DNA from: Mycocentrospora acerina
Lineage: Eukaryota > Ascomycota > Dothideomycetes > Pleosporales
Direction: 5' to 3'
Length of the DNA: 64,000 bases
Assembly (NCBI GenBank): GCA_022701365.1
Contig: JAKUHH010000284.1
Location: forward strand, 1,202,850-1,266,849
The position numbers and the translations under genes were made by a program. This document shows positions 34,103 to 46,061 of the stretch, one piece after another (within the stretch, counting starts at the first letter, position 1; every line of letters starts with the position of its first letter). The notes under the pieces were generated by a model. That model was given only the letters and a program-made list of their open reading frames with translations, did no database searches and was not told the DNA's origin.

Positions 34103-35119
34103 TCAGTCTTCCTTGGGCTCTGCAACGCGCTCTTCCTCCTTGGCATGTACAATTTCTTTTTCCTCGTCGTCAGATCGTCCAATGTCGTCAGGTCGTGGAG
34201 CGTTGTCAGGTCGTGCAACGTCGTTCGGTCGTACAGCATCGTCAGGTCGTGCAACATCTCCCTTTTCCACGACATGTGTAACGTCCTCCTCTTCCTCCTT
34301 AGCCCAGTAAATATGCAACCCACTCAACGCATTCAAATGCATTTCAAACTCTTCTAACTGCACCACGTCCCTCCCCTCCAGAAACTTCTTCCCTACGGCA
34401 TTGCTCTCCTCCAATTTCTCTAACGAATCCTTATTCCCTTGTGTGGCTGCCGTATAATCATCTTGAATCTCATTTCCAACATACAAAACAGGACTCTTAT
34501 CTTTGAGGAACACAGGGAGCAGTAGGCACCAGTCGACAAACGGGGCGTATACAAACGTCCGCTCAGAGATGTGAGACTCGATCGAGGAAGGAAGAACGGT
34601 TACGGAGAGCAATTCCAGAAACGATACATCAAGAGGCGTAAAGGTGGGTTCTTGAGCATATATCGTGAGCGACGTTTGTTGTTGTTGTACTGCAATCAAT
34701 TAGCTTCATCTTGACATGAACCTCCGCACAACAATCAACTCACAACACTTGACAACATCCATAAACAACACAAGCTGCCACAAAGAACGATGCCGATGAT
34801 GCCAATCGAGACTAAAACTCCCAATCCCAATACACACAGCATTCTCAACACCCCACTCTCTCCTGCCCAGAATCTCCTTGACCTGTTTGGCGCACGACGT
34901 CTCACTCCACCGCTCCTCCAGCTTCGCAAAGTCTTCAAGGAGCTTCTCAGCAGTAAGGCCCTCCACAGTCCGAGTCGGCATGAAACTCTTCATATACTCT
35001 TTATTCGAGCCCTTTCCCTTTCCCTTTCCAACCGACAAGTTGGAGAGACCGTGCGTAATGGTCGTCCACCCATCGTCTGCTTCGACCTGCTGCCTTTTGA
35101 CGCGTCCGCGACCGCGCAT
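34103..35119 (-). CDS. SRR1-domain protein
   Basis: Exons 34744-35119 and 34103-34689 join in phase 1 to 320 aa. The N-terminal part is basic with a Gly/Lys run (LSVGKGKGKGSNKEYMKSF). The SRR1-like block follows: VENAVCIGIGSFSLDWHHRH, RSLWQLVLFMDVVKCLQQQ (across the intron), then AQEPTFTPLDVSFLELL, TFVYAPFVDWCLLLPVFL and SPVLYVGNEI. SRR1 proteins were named from a plant circadian/phytochrome factor; their biochemical role in fungi is unclear. The acidic tail contains five copies of a hexapeptide like RPDDxA, encoded by an 18-bp tandem repeat, ending in a Glu/Lys-rich end. The intron is 34690-34743 (54 nt). Confidence 0.8.
34173..34262. repeat. 18-bp coding minisatellite, five units
   Basis: Five tandem 18-bp units of the form GGTCGTGCAACGTCGTCA lie in frame within the SRR1-domain gene and encode RPDD-type hexapeptides. 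They differ by point changes only. Confidence 0.8.
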
Positions 35120-35495
35120 GGTTACCGTGACAATGGATCCACCGGGGGTTTCAGGTGTTGCTAGTTCTTGTCATTCTCGCTGCGACGGTGAAATTGGTGC
35201 GCGCTGCGGTATCGGGGGCACGGTGGTTAGCGGGTTGAAGTGTGGGAGGAGGACGAGGGAAAAATGTACCCCCACTTTACGAAAGGCATGCAAAACAAGC
35301 GAATCGGGAAAAAACACCAAGTCTTGTGATGACGCGTTTGAGGTATTACAAAGACACTGCAGTGGGAATTCTGTGAATTGCTTTCTGCATTTTTGTATTT
35401 AAATCGAGCTCTGCTGGTAAACATCACAAGAACTTTGATTTTTGAGGCAATTATCAAATACCCTTCCTCTCCTAACATCCAGCTTTCAATCCCAC
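35120..35495. other. intergenic, no gene
   Basis: It is the 5' flank of the SRR1-domain gene and the 3' flank of the SDR gene. No motif was recognised. Confidence 0.4.
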
Positions 35496-36293
35496 TCACT
35501 GAAGCATCCCTCCTCCATTCGTGCTAATCGTAACCCCGTCAATATTCGCGTCCTTCAGCAACCCCAAATACGTCTCGGCCACATCCTCTGGCCTTCCCAC
35601 CTGCCCAGTCGGCAGCTTCTCATACATCTTCAGCATCCCCTTCCTATGCTCCTCTGAAAGCGTGTTCCAGAGCTCTGTATCCACCGCTCCTGGGCTCACA
35701 CCATTGACGCGCACAGGCTTGAGATCGAGGGCCAGGCCACGCACCATGGAGAGCAAACCACCTGCAAACGAGCCGACGACGGTCCAGTTGGGGATTGGCC
35801 GCTCGCTGACGGCTCCGGTGGTGATTGTGTAACTGGATTTATTGCTTTGCTTGAGATATGTAGGCAGGAACTTTGCGACGATGAGCGGTGCGATGAATCG
35901 GATCTGCGCTGCCTGGTGGATTCTGTCGACTGTTACATCCTTCAACTCCATTTGGGCGATAGGGTCGCCGGCCGTGAAGATGACGTGGTCTAGTTTCTCG
36001 CCACCCATGGCCTTCACTGTGTCTTCGAAAAGTTGCTTCAGCTGTGTTTCTAGCGTATCCGGCTTGGAGAGATCGGCAGGCAAGCCATAGACCTTGGATG
36101 CAGCCGAGGGGTATGAAGACTTCAGTCTCGAGACGGAATGCTCAACACGCGAGGGATTAGATGACGAGATTGTGACCTGGGCGCCATACTCAAGAACAGC
36201 TTCTGCGACAGCAAAACCAATACCAGAGGAGCCGCCAATCACAAGCACACGCGTGTCCTGGAGCTTGTTGATGTATTTTTTCTGGTCCGTCAT
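35496..36293 (-). CDS. short-chain dehydrogenase/reductase lacking the usual catalytic Tyr-Lys pair
   Basis: This intronless 265-aa frame has a classical SDR size and Rossmann fold. The cofactor loop is TRVLVIGGSSGIGFAVAEA (about residues 13-31). Ser/Asn/Arg after the second strand (TISSSNPSRVEHS) favour NADP(H). DHVIFTAGDP occupies the NAG position. The usual active-site YxxxK is replaced by IPNWTVVGSFAGGLLSM, with no Tyr-x3-Lys. The post-catalytic VRVNGVSPGAVDTELW block is intact. A subset of fungal SDRs shows this substitution, so the protein may be a non-classical reductase or a non-catalytic member. The substrate cannot be told. No biosynthetic cluster genes adjoin it. Confidence 0.85.
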   Translation of the reverse strand: MTDQKKYINKLQDTRVLVIGGSSGIGFAVAEAVLEYGAQVTISSSNPSRVEHSVSRLKSSYPSAASKVYGLPADLSKPDTLETQLKQLFEDTVKAMGGEKLDHVIFTAGDPIAQMELKDVTVDRIHQAAQIRFIAPLIVAKFLPTYLKQSNKSSYTITTGAVSERPIPNWTVVGSFAGGLLSMVRGLALDLKPVRVNGVSPGAVDTELWNTLSEEHRKGMLKMYEKLPTGQVGRPEDVAETYLGLLKDANIDGVTISTNGGGMLQ

Positions 36294-36864
36294 GTCGAGT
36301 GTAGATGGTGTGGAGGATATAGATCAAAAGGGTTGGGGATGAAGAAAGAGATTTACAATAGGTCGACTATCTTATACTCTATCTCACTCAAGGATTGTTA
36401 TAATCTGATGTTGGGGCCTGCTACGGCGTTGTCAACACTCGGATTTACCCCGTTGGACGACACCTTAACTCCGCCGCAAAGCGCCGTCTTTACGCTTGGC
36501 CGAATGATTGTTAATACAAGGTAACATAATATGCAGTTGGCATCCTTGTCGTCGTGGTTGGCCAATTTTCGATTCGAAGTTTGCGTTATAGCGTGATGGA
36601 TGACATCATCCATTAGCAATCGGGCAAGAAGCGGTGGAGTTAAGGAAATAGTGAAGAGATGCGGGACTCGATAAAGTTGTACAATTATATGTGTATATAT
36701 ATATGATGCATGTATTCTGCAAGACATCATGTCATCTCCAATTCAGCGTTCTGTCCAAGTCACGTACAGAATAAGCGTGTCGTATGTGTAAAGAATCCCC
36801 ATCTAACCCTCTGCAATAGTCCTCCCCATTTGCAGTCTGTGATATGTAAACTCACGCCTATAAT
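36294..36864. other. intergenic, no gene
   Basis: It holds the promoter of the SDR gene and the 3' end region of EMC1. Near 36690-36705 is a short (TA)n run. No RNA gene or supported frame is seen. Confidence 0.4.
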
Positions 36865-39783
36865 CTATTGTATCGTCCAAAGGGTATCAATCTGCTTTCT
36901 CCTGACCTGTAAATGGGGTTAGCATACACTCACGCACACATGGAACGAATGAACAACTTACCAAAGGAGCAACAAACAAAACACCAACAAATAATGCAGC
37001 GACGGTGAGAAGCATAGAAATCTTGTTGAATCCCTTGCCCAGAATATCAAATGCAAAACTGGGCGCAACGCGCGTGCCGAAAATGTCCAGTCCATACGCG
37101 AACACAAGACTGGTACTTTCAATTCCACTCTCGCTCGTGATAACGTCCTTGACTCCTAGGACTTCGTACTTGTGTGTCAAGTACCACTTCGGATCAAAGT
37201 GAACAACGGGGTTGTATCGGGTAAGGCCCTCGGCCTGCTCCTGTGCAGTAGGATCACGGCCAAATGGTCGTCGAGGGTCAATGACCGAGCGAGGAATGCC
37301 AATGATGGAGTTGGTCGCAGGCACAGTGACGAGGAGCTCACGGCTAGTGATGCCCTGTCTTGTTTGTGTGACAGTCATATGCGAGATTTCTGCAGGGATC
37401 TGGTAGCTCTGCGAAATCACATACGGCTTCGCAGCGTCGCCCTTGGAGCCCGAAGGTTGGACAGTTGAAGAATTGGCCGAGGCACCTAGAGGGCCCCTGT
37501 CATCCGGAAGGGGAGACTCGTAGAGTTCAGTGACGACGAGTTGATAGCCTCGAGCAGACGACCCCGAAGCAGAGTCTGTGGTCAGAGAGTAAGTGAACCA
37601 GTTCTCAGAGAGGGTGGACGGAATGGGCCGGGAAGTGTCGACATCATCATGGGAGATGGTATGCAGAAGCTGTCCCGAGGCAGAGTCCAAAAGGTAGAGA
37701 GAGGCGGTGCGAGTAGAGTCATGAACTGCGGTAACGAGCACAAGGTTGGGGTTGAGGTACTTGTACAGCACCTTCCTGTCACCCAAAACCTTTCCAATCG
37801 AAGCCACAGGGTCTTTGAGCGGTCGCGTAGCGTAGTTGACGATGCGTTCTCCGTTGGAAGGTGTGAAGCTCCACACGGGGTCAAAACTGGGTGAGTTCTC
37901 CAATGTACCCTTCAGGGCGCCGTCAACCAACTGGAACGACACAAGCTCCTGGCCTTCAGCAACTAGCGTCTCTTGTGTTTTGAGTCCCGGAGAGGACAGT
38001 AACCCTCCAGTAGTCGAGTTGATGAGGATTGACCCCGTGAAACTCGGATCCTTGACCTCAACATAGCCGCGGTGGGCCTTCAAAGTCGGGGCCTGGAAGG
38101 TTGTGTCGGGCGCAAACGCCTTGAGATCAACATTCCACATCACCTTGCCCCGCGAGCCCACGTCGAGTGCAGCAAGACGGCCATCCTCGGTAGCGATAAG
38201 TACAAGTTTGTGGAAGCCAAAGGTGTCCTGCTGGATATCGTCAATGGTAGTGTCCTTTGGTTTTCCGATAACGCTGCCAAGAAGACGAGTAGGAACGTTC
38301 TGCAGCCAAGCGGGGAAGTCCTTCAAATCTTGAATGTGCCTCACAACTCGGTGAACATAAGCAGAGACGAGGTTCTGGTGGCTTTCGACCTCCAACTGAT
38401 GCGCCAGTGACTCCTCTTCCGGAAGAGCTGCCCATGCAGCGGAGACGGTGCGAGAAAGAAACTCTGGTCGTGTCCAGGCTATTTCACCATTTCGGATGAG
38501 TGCCCACTGCCCGTTGGAATACAACACGCCTGCTCTAACAGCAGTAGCGACTCCTGATTTGACGACAATCTCGGAGACGCCGTGCACGGGATGGGCGCCA
38601 GCCAGGACGGGTGACCCCTCAACGCCCCATCTGCCAATTACGTTGCTCGAGGCAGACGAAACGATGGTAACTTCGTTCTCTGTAATCCTTGTAAAGTAGA
38701 CGTTGGCATCTGACGTGCTGGTTGCAAAAGTTCCCTTGCCTGTCAGCTCTGGGAGACTGTAAGCCTTGGAGATGGTGTTCTTCTTCAGATCGACATGGTA
38801 GACCTCGGCAAAATGACCGACGGCAGTCTGATACTCGACCAGGAAATGAACCCGCGAGTTGACGTGGTTGGGGGCATGCAGCACGATATTCTCCACGACC
38901 ACATCTGAAGGCGTGTTGAAGCTTACAATGTTCTTGGTGCCAATTATGTTCACCTTGAGCACCTTGTTCGCTTTATCAGTCCATGCCAGCAGGGGTGCTG
39001 CCGTGTTTGCGCCAGCGTACAGAATGTGGGTGTTGGACGTAATCTCGGTGTCTGAGCTCAACGTGTACTGGTCAGTCTTCTTTCCAGTGACGGGGCTGAG
39101 AGACGTGACTCTGAGCTTGGATCCTCCGAGCATCGACGAGTGCAGAGAGATGTAGTAGATGGTCGTAGGCGAGGTGGACACCTGAAATGGTACGTCTCCG
39201 CTGTGGTCTGCTTTAGTTCGTGTCCTGCAGTGTATGACAATAAAGCTAACCTCGTGTCTTCAAATGTCCACTTGACTCGTCCAGTCTTTCCATCGAGCCT
39301 CTTCACGCCATGGCTGCCACCAGCTACCAAGACAACAGCATCCTTGGCCTCGATGTTTGTCATGCCGTCTTCTTGCTCCAATATCTCCAAGTCCTCAACG
39401 GCTGACCCATCAACGCTAGTCTCCCACACAAGCCTTCCATCTGAAGCACTCCATGCAGTGATGCGGTCTCCTACAGCACTGATGACCGTGTCCTGATCAC
39501 TGCCTGCCCGGAGGTGTCCCTTTCCATTGGGCTCAGAGACGACGTGTTGCCGCCAGACAAGCGCTCCATCCTTTGGGTTGATTGCACCGAGTGTCTGGTT
39601 CTGTGATATCGAGTAGAGGAGCGAGGCTTTGGAGCCGGCATATGGCTTCTGGAAGAAGGTGGCTTCGTGTTTCGGCAGGCCTAGCAGCGCATAGTGGAAG
39701 TCAATGTGGTAGGCATCATCTTCGTAGATGGCAGCCACGGGCGCAAGACATGCTGCGAGGGTCAACGCAGCATGGAAACGCAT
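36865..39783 (-). CDS. EMC1: ER membrane protein complex subunit 1
   Basis: EMC1 is the large luminal/membrane subunit of the EMC insertase, which helps place tail-anchored and multipass proteins in the ER. Exons 39251-39783, 36962-39200 and 36865-36906 join to 937 aa, the expected size. The signal peptide is MRFHAALTLAACLAPVAA. An N-terminal PQQ-like beta-propeller follows (YEDDAYHIDFHYALLG, ALVWRQHVVSE, LVWETSVDGS, VKWTFEDT). The conserved C-terminal EMC1 domain includes SHMTVTQTRQGITSRELLV, NSIIGIPRSVIDPRRPFGRD and FDPKWYLTHKYEVLG. The single membrane helix (KISMLLTVAALFVGVLFVAP) is followed by the short tail LVRRKQIDTLWTIQ. For intron 1 (39201-39250) the acceptor CACAG at 39201-39205 was preferred over the more obvious TTTCAG because only it keeps frame and restores GDVPFQV. 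Intron 2 is 36907-36961. Confidence 0.92.
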
Positions 39784-41492
39784 CGTTTGGTTTGTTTGCG
39801 GGGTGGTCGTCGAGGGGCTGCGACGTCTGCATCAACGAGAGCTTGGATGCTGACTGGGTGCGGCCAAGCGTTGATCCGCTCCGGTGTCGAGCTAACGCTT
39901 TGCAGACACGTGACGCCCGCTCAACGTCGACGTGCAGATTGGAGAGGGATTCACATATTGAGTCAATTCTTTGTTGCACTCTGCGCCTGCATATGAGCCT
40001 CCTTTGCCAACACTGGGCAGGGAGGGAGACTGGCCCCTGGAGAGGATGACGTAGGACGGGCGCTGGGGAAGCGGGAAACTCTCCTTGACGTACTCATCTG
40101 CCGCCTTCAGATAGCTCGCGCAGCTTGTTCAACAATGTGTCGGTTAGATATCAGACTGCTCGCGAGCACTCAAACTCTCTTGCGTGAAGCTGACGGCTGC
40201 GTGCATCAATGGCAATATTTGCTTCGCCTCATGTGCACTCGTGACTGGCGGCATGCCGTGTAGGTGGCGTTTGAAGACAATGCGGACCGTCGTTGCCACG
40301 CGGAAGGGAGACCTCACCGTCGGTACGTTGCTCGGATGCTGCCCTTTCTGCTCGTATGCTCGCGCACAGCTGGGCGACAGCGCGGTACAGCTCGCTAGGC
40401 CCCTGCCCACCCACCTAGATCTGGGTTCGGGAGCGCATGTGCAGCCCGCTCCGATGCGCGTCGTCGTGCTGGGTTCGGGCCGAACAAAGAGGATCTCTGG
40501 TTGTCGAGCACAAGTACCGGCCCTGGCTTCAGCTTGCCTGCTCGCCCCAGCCAGGGAAGCATGCGAGGCAGGGCGGCTGAAGTGGGTGCAGGTCGCCAGG
40601 ACGGTGGCCATGGTACGACAGCAGGCCTTGGTTTCCCAACCGCAGCATGGCTAGTGTCGCCTCGTTCTGAACACTGGTACGCTACCATGGGGAGGGGGTT
40701 CGGGACGGACCCGAGCTGCTGGTATGGTCTCGCTCGCCGTGGGGCTGCATGCAGGCCTTAGGCAGTCGACAATATCGCGACGCGTTCGTGCGGCCGACCA
40801 ACCGCTTTTGCCAACGCTTAGACGAGCGTCTGCGCGCGGGTACGGCATGCCTTACCCCGGAGCTGGACGGGCTCGACGTCGCTGGCCTCGACGGGTCGAA
40901 GCACATCGGTGAGCCCTGCCAAGTCCAAGGATAATCCATGGCTATTAATCTTTACGCTGCCCTCGTCCTGCATTTCGATCTCGATAATCGCCGCCGCCCC
41001 TCAGAGTCGCCGCCTTGCCGCCTCGCCGCCTCGCCGCCTCGCCTCCGTGTCACCTTATCGATAGCGGCTCAGGGCTTTGGAAAATCTCTTCGAACCCCAA
41101 CCTCGCCGCATGTGGTAGGTGAGTCGAGTCCTGCGCGTGCACCTCGTGCCAGTGTCACAGTTTGCCACAATGGCTCGGTCACGATACTTTTGAGGCTGCC
41201 GGAGTCATTGATTGGTACTGCGGGAGACAAGCATAACCAGCTAACGCGTTGCCACAGTCGTGGTTGGCCCAGACCACAACTCGACAGCGCACCATCTATT
41301 CTGAGTCGCTGCAGCAAGTCGGCCTCACCGCACGCAGTCATCTCCCAGCAGCATTACTGTACGGTTGGCATTGGCGAGCTAGCAAACGGCAATTTTGAGC
41401 CGCTCCCTTCCTCCTGTGGCGGTGTGAGCCACGTAAAATAGAAGCGGCCCTCGCCTCTACAACAACAAACAAGTCAAGAATCGTCGCAGAAC
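39784..41492. other. 1.7-kb GC-rich divergent region, no gene supported
   Basis: It separates EMC1 (minus) from RSR1 (plus). Frames of 60-170 codons overlap on both strands, but none has motifs or splice-linked partners, as expected of GC-rich noncoding DNA. A CCGCCTCGCCG-type short repeat lies at about 41014-41044. Confidence 0.4.
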
Positions 41493-42387
41493 ATGTCGCA
41501 ACGCGAGTATCATATAGTCGTGCTCGGTTCAGGTGAGCTAGTGGGATTGCGACCAGCTACGCGGACAAGACTGACGGTGGTGGCGCATCAGGTGGAGTCG
41601 GGAAGAGCTGTCTGACAGGTACGTCGGTGAAGATTCGGAATGGTGGTGGTTCCAGAAGCGCTGACTATCCACAGCACAATTCGTGCAGAATGTCTGGATA
41701 GAGAGCTACGATCCCACCATTGAGGATTCCTATCGCAAGGCTATCAATGTCGATGTGGGTACCCCACGCGCGATTGTGCAAACACGTGGGCTAACACCCA
41801 TCACCAGAACCGCCAAGTCGTGTTAGAGATTTTAGATACGGCTGGCACAGAGCAGTTCAGTAAGTATCAAGGCCCGCCTACACCACTACAGCTGCTAACG
41901 TTGACATAGCTGCTATGAGGTACATACAACGCACATCAACCACATCCCTCCATCTTTACTCACCAAGCGCAGGGAGCTCTACATGAAGACGGGCCAAGGA
42001 TTTCTCCTAGTATTCAGCATCACATCAGCGTCGTCATTCCACGAACTCGCCGAGCTACGCGAACAAATACGGCGGATCAAAGACGACGACAACGTCCCCA
42101 TGGTTCTTGTTGGCAACAAATCCGACCTAGAAGACGACCGAGCAGTCTCCCGGCCACGAGCATTCCAGATATCACGTGAATGGGGGGTTCCGTATTTCGA
42201 AACCAGCGCGCGAAGAAGAGCAAACGTGGACGAGGCCTTTGTCGACCTGAGCAGACAGATTATAATCAAAGACCAAAAGGAACGCCGACACGCCCCGCCC
42301 GAAGTACGCCCCGCCGACAGGAGGGGGAGGAGGACGGCCCCGCGAGATAAACGGCCCAGGCACCGACCAAAGTGCACGATTTTATAG
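41493..42387 (+). CDS. RSR1: Rap/Rsr1-type small GTPase
   Basis: This Ras-superfamily GTPase is related to yeast Rsr1/Bud1 and Rap1, which mark polarity sites at the plasma membrane. Six exons (41493-41532, 41592-41618, 41675-41754, 41808-41859, 41910-41919, 41973-42387) join to 207 aa; the fifth is only 10 nt. The G1 loop spans two introns (VVLGSG/GVGKSCLT). The effector loop is YDPTIEDSYRK. The G3 box DTAGTEQFTAMRELYMKTGQ has Thr after Gly, as in Rap, where Ras has Gln. G4 is VGNKSDL and G5 is ETSARR. The C-terminus is polybasic (RRGRRTAPRDKRPRHRPK) and ends in the CAAX box CTIL, whose final Leu predicts geranylgeranylation. The fungal name could equally be krev-1/rap1. Confidence 0.92.
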
Positions 42388-45300
42388 GCCTCAATTTCCG
42401 TGCAGTGGACGACGGCCAAGCGTTGTGGCGGTCGACCTGCAGGACCAGGCCGGCTATTATTCTCTTGTGGCGCTCCTGGATCGCCCTTGCAGGGGCTTTT
42501 GGCATTTTGTTTAAAGATATCAGAGCATACGCTCACAACAGCAATCAATCTCTTTGGGTTTCGGCACGGCGCTTGACTGATTTGGCCATTTTTGCTATGC
42601 GCTACTAGTTTATTAGAAATGCATGCCACCTGACCTTCACCTCGAACGAACTGGTTCAGTCTGGTTCAGAGGGTACTCGGCAGTCGCCTTGTTGCATTAT
42701 TACAGTCGTCTAGACACGCGATAGATTCTGCCTTTGGCGTTTATTAGAACTCACAAGCATGCACTTGTCCAAGTAATCTGCATCCCTGAATTTGGAAATA
42801 CTTCCTGCGTTAGTTATTACTGTACTAGCCCCAGACTTTCAGATCGACGTTTAAATATATTTAATCTGCTCTCCTTTAAAGACTCGCCCACTATTGAGTT
42901 GACCATTTCTCAGCAGAAAACTTGCACATCAAGACTGTACATCTCGACTCGGCTCATCTTACCTCTTCCGCTCCTCGCAAAGTTAAACCCATGTACCTTA
43001 CCTTCTGGAGTGATAACCTACAGTAGTACGTTGCGTCGTAGAAGTGATGTAATGTAAATTAAATGAACGGCATCTCCGTTCCTTCACCGGACATCAAGTT
43101 CCAAGTGCTTGCTGCTGCGTATCAACAACAGGGGTAAACTCAAACACCACACAGTGCTTTAATTTGCACCAACTATACGCTGTCGATCGGAATGAATATT
43201 GATGAGAGGTCGACTGTATCTTGTTGTATCAAGTCAGGGGTACATCCTTGCGAGAAACGCTTGTGGGCTGAGTCCAAAGACCTCAGCAGTTTGTGGGAAA
43301 GCTCACAAGCAATGTCGTGACATCAACAAACATGTACGTTCTCTCAGCCTTTTGTGTGTTTTCGTGGTTGGTTCATGTGCTGATATTGAAGTTTCCTGTA
43401 TAACCGCCCCCTTAGCAATTGCTGCAGCTGGTTCGCGGCTTATGCAACGGATGTTGGAAGTTGGAGATACTCTTGCTTCATGCCTGAGGCTCATAGTGAG
43501 GCGAACATCCTTGCATTTGTAGATGCCGATGTCTCCGTGCAACTCGCAATAGAGACGAGCTTATCGTTGCTACCTCCACACGCATGTCCCGTCTGCCAGT
43601 AAAGCCTGAGTGCTTATCGTCATGATCGGCACCCCCAAAGGCATGTTCTCACCAGTGCAAGAAGTGGCGAAAGGAGTGTCGTCGTCGTCGTCGTCGTTGT
43701 TGTTGTCGTTGTCCGTGTTGGAATTACCGTTTTTGCTAGCTTGGGTGAGGCGATCACCGTCGAAACTCAGAAAATTTCTGCTCTGCTGGGCAAGTGACGT
43801 TTGTCTGCGTACTCATGAATAATAATCAAATCCAATGTTTGGCCATCTCCGGCTGGAGCAGAAGACATCTATCGATTTGGTGCCAACACCACTTCGACAC
43901 GCAAAGCCTGACTACAAGCCCTCTTTCTAGCCGACCAATTTCTCAGGCTCTTCATTTCCATTAGAGAGTCGTTTTGTCAAATGAGCTGGCAACATCCTCA
44001 GAAGACGCTTGATAGCCGTGCAATCCTTTGCTATTGCTTCTTCCGCTCACAGACAGTCTGTCTCGGCAAAATGCAATACCGGAGCTCCGTAGACTTCACA
44101 CACACGTGCAAACCAAAACTGTCTTTGTGCAGTAAAGTAGTATATCCTGCCATGCTGTATGGCCCCAACAGTCCAACTGATCCACAATTACGTCACGCGC
44201 CTTTGACGCATGACTCGCAATCGAATTTCGTGTTTTGCGCATATTCTTCGCCATCGTAATCGCAGCAGATACCGAGGGTTGCGGGTCGGGAACATGTGCT
44301 AGCTGCGTGCCCCGCATCGCTGGAGAATCTACAGAACCAGGATATCCTCGCTCAATCTCCACGCACCTTGGACATGGCAGGTGGGAGGCGAGGTGCCTAT
44401 GTGCTCATCCAGCACCAATTTTGGTTCGAGTCGCGAACAAATAGCGGAGTACCGAGGGTGTTCTGCTGACCTTTTGAGTTTGTTAGCACGGCGATGCGAA
44501 GCGCAAACAACCGACGTCATACACTGCGCCACGACCATCCAGCCTGAGAGAACGACATGCGTGGCGTAGAGCTTTGATTAAGCTGGTGGATACCTAACTG
44601 CCATGCTTTTGAGAGCTAGAAATAAGACAAAGCTTGGCGTTGGTGTCCGAGAGCTAAGTGGTGGTCCTTGTTTGGGAGTGGACCAGACACGTATGTTGTA
44701 CCGCCACTACCCTCGACGCGTTGTATGTGGTTGGGTGACGTTGGGATTAGAACGAGAGCATGCAAAAGTTACCATCAGCCAGTAAGACGAAGAAGGTGGG
44801 AAGCTCAATGTTTCTGGAGTAATGGTGAATCGTGCGAATTAAGTGTCTCGACTGTCTCTTGTGTGGTTGTCGAAATCTGCAGCAACACAAGTGGCTTTTT
44901 TTGAGCGCCGGCCAGCCATCATCTCAGAGGCTTGAGAGTACGGTGCGGGAATTGATAAGGTTCAAAACAAATGATATGTAAAAGCAAGCAGTTGGAATGG
45001 GGCAAAAGGTCGCGTGCTGTGTTGGCAGAGGCTCTGTTGCCTAAACGATGCGTGGACACTGGCTTCCTGGATGATTAGCTCGCTGTATCGCGGTATAAGC
45101 TTCCACGGGAAAGAATGCTCTTTCGACGCCCAGAGATAGAATTGAGAGACTGCTAGAAAGAAGAAACACTGTACAAGACAGCATTCCCCCATACGACAGT
45201 CCAAGCAGCTCTCGCCTGGACCAGAAGTCTTGGATGTCTCAATTATATACGAGAAATGTACACGTCAATGAAGCTGCAAAGATTGGAACAACGGGGTAAG

Positions 45301-46061
45301 TCACAGATCTAGAGCAATTCCAAGTTCATGTCTGACGTGGAGAAGTGATGGAGAAGGAGGGAGAAGGAGAGAGAACATTGTGCAATCTGAAAGATGAAGG
45401 CATCCTCCTTCCTTGTCTAGCCATCGAGACTCGCAACTACCATGCACAATGGCATTAGCATAGATTCCGAATCTCGATCTTGCACCAATCCTGTGGACGT
45501 GGCCTCTGCTCCTCAGGCACTTGCCAGAAGGAGACGTCGACTATGATCATGAGACCTGCGCCTCTTACGGACCCAGCAGCACGCAACACGGACACTAGAA
45601 TGGGGCGGGTGAAACTTGCGGCATTTTCAATGTATGTTTGCATGCGTTGCGTGCTCCGTGTTTGTGTTTGTTGTATGACGTCAGGGCAGTGGGGTCAGGC
45701 GGGGCGTGTTGCCATTCTGCGGGTGCTGCGGGCAAGATCTCCAACTAAATCGTGATCGCCAGTTAGATGCTCTTGCTCCATAGGTCTAGTCTGCGCGTCT
45801 AGGCCCCAGCTGCCCCTTCCGCACGGGCTTAACCCGCACCTTCACCCGCACGTGAAATGACGTATGTCGACGTCATGCTCAAACTGTCCGTTTGTAGCAG
45901 TGGCTTCACTGTTCGTTAGTGCAGCATACACGCCTCTGGACTGTCTATAAGAACTGCTCTTCACCCCCCTCAATCAACTCATCATCAAGCCACTCTTACA
46001 CTTCAATCCTTCAAACACACTCTTCAACCAACCTTACCAACCACCAACCTTCAAACTCAAA
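42388..46061. other. 3.7-kb gene-poor region
   Basis: No frame above about 110 codons and none with recognisable motifs. A (TCG)n/(TTG)n microsatellite lies at about 43677-43714. The last 400 bp are the grg1 promoter. I cannot exclude a non-coding RNA or a small secreted-protein gene. Confidence 0.4.
45676..45951 (+). promoter_or_regulatory. grg1 promoter motifs: CRE, CreA-like sites, TATA box
   Basis: Upstream of grg1 lie a perfect CRE palindrome TGACGTCA (45676-45683) and three SYGGGG matches to the CreA carbon-repressor consensus: GTGGGG 45689-45694, GCGGGG 45699-45704 and CTGGGG on the minus strand 45804-45809. Two further CRE-like sites are TGACGTA near 45859 and GACGTCA near 45869. A TATAAG box is at 45946-45951, about 115 bp before the ATG. 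The set fits glucose repression of grg1; binding is inferred. Confidence 0.45.

Noticed and set aside
39182..39192. EMC1 intron acceptor at TTTCAG (39182-39187)
   Set aside because: It breaks the reading frame; the acceptor ending at 39201 keeps frame and restores expected residues.
39784..41492. Frames of up to 167 codons between EMC1 and RSR1
   Set aside because: Composition-driven, overlapping on both strands, no family signature.
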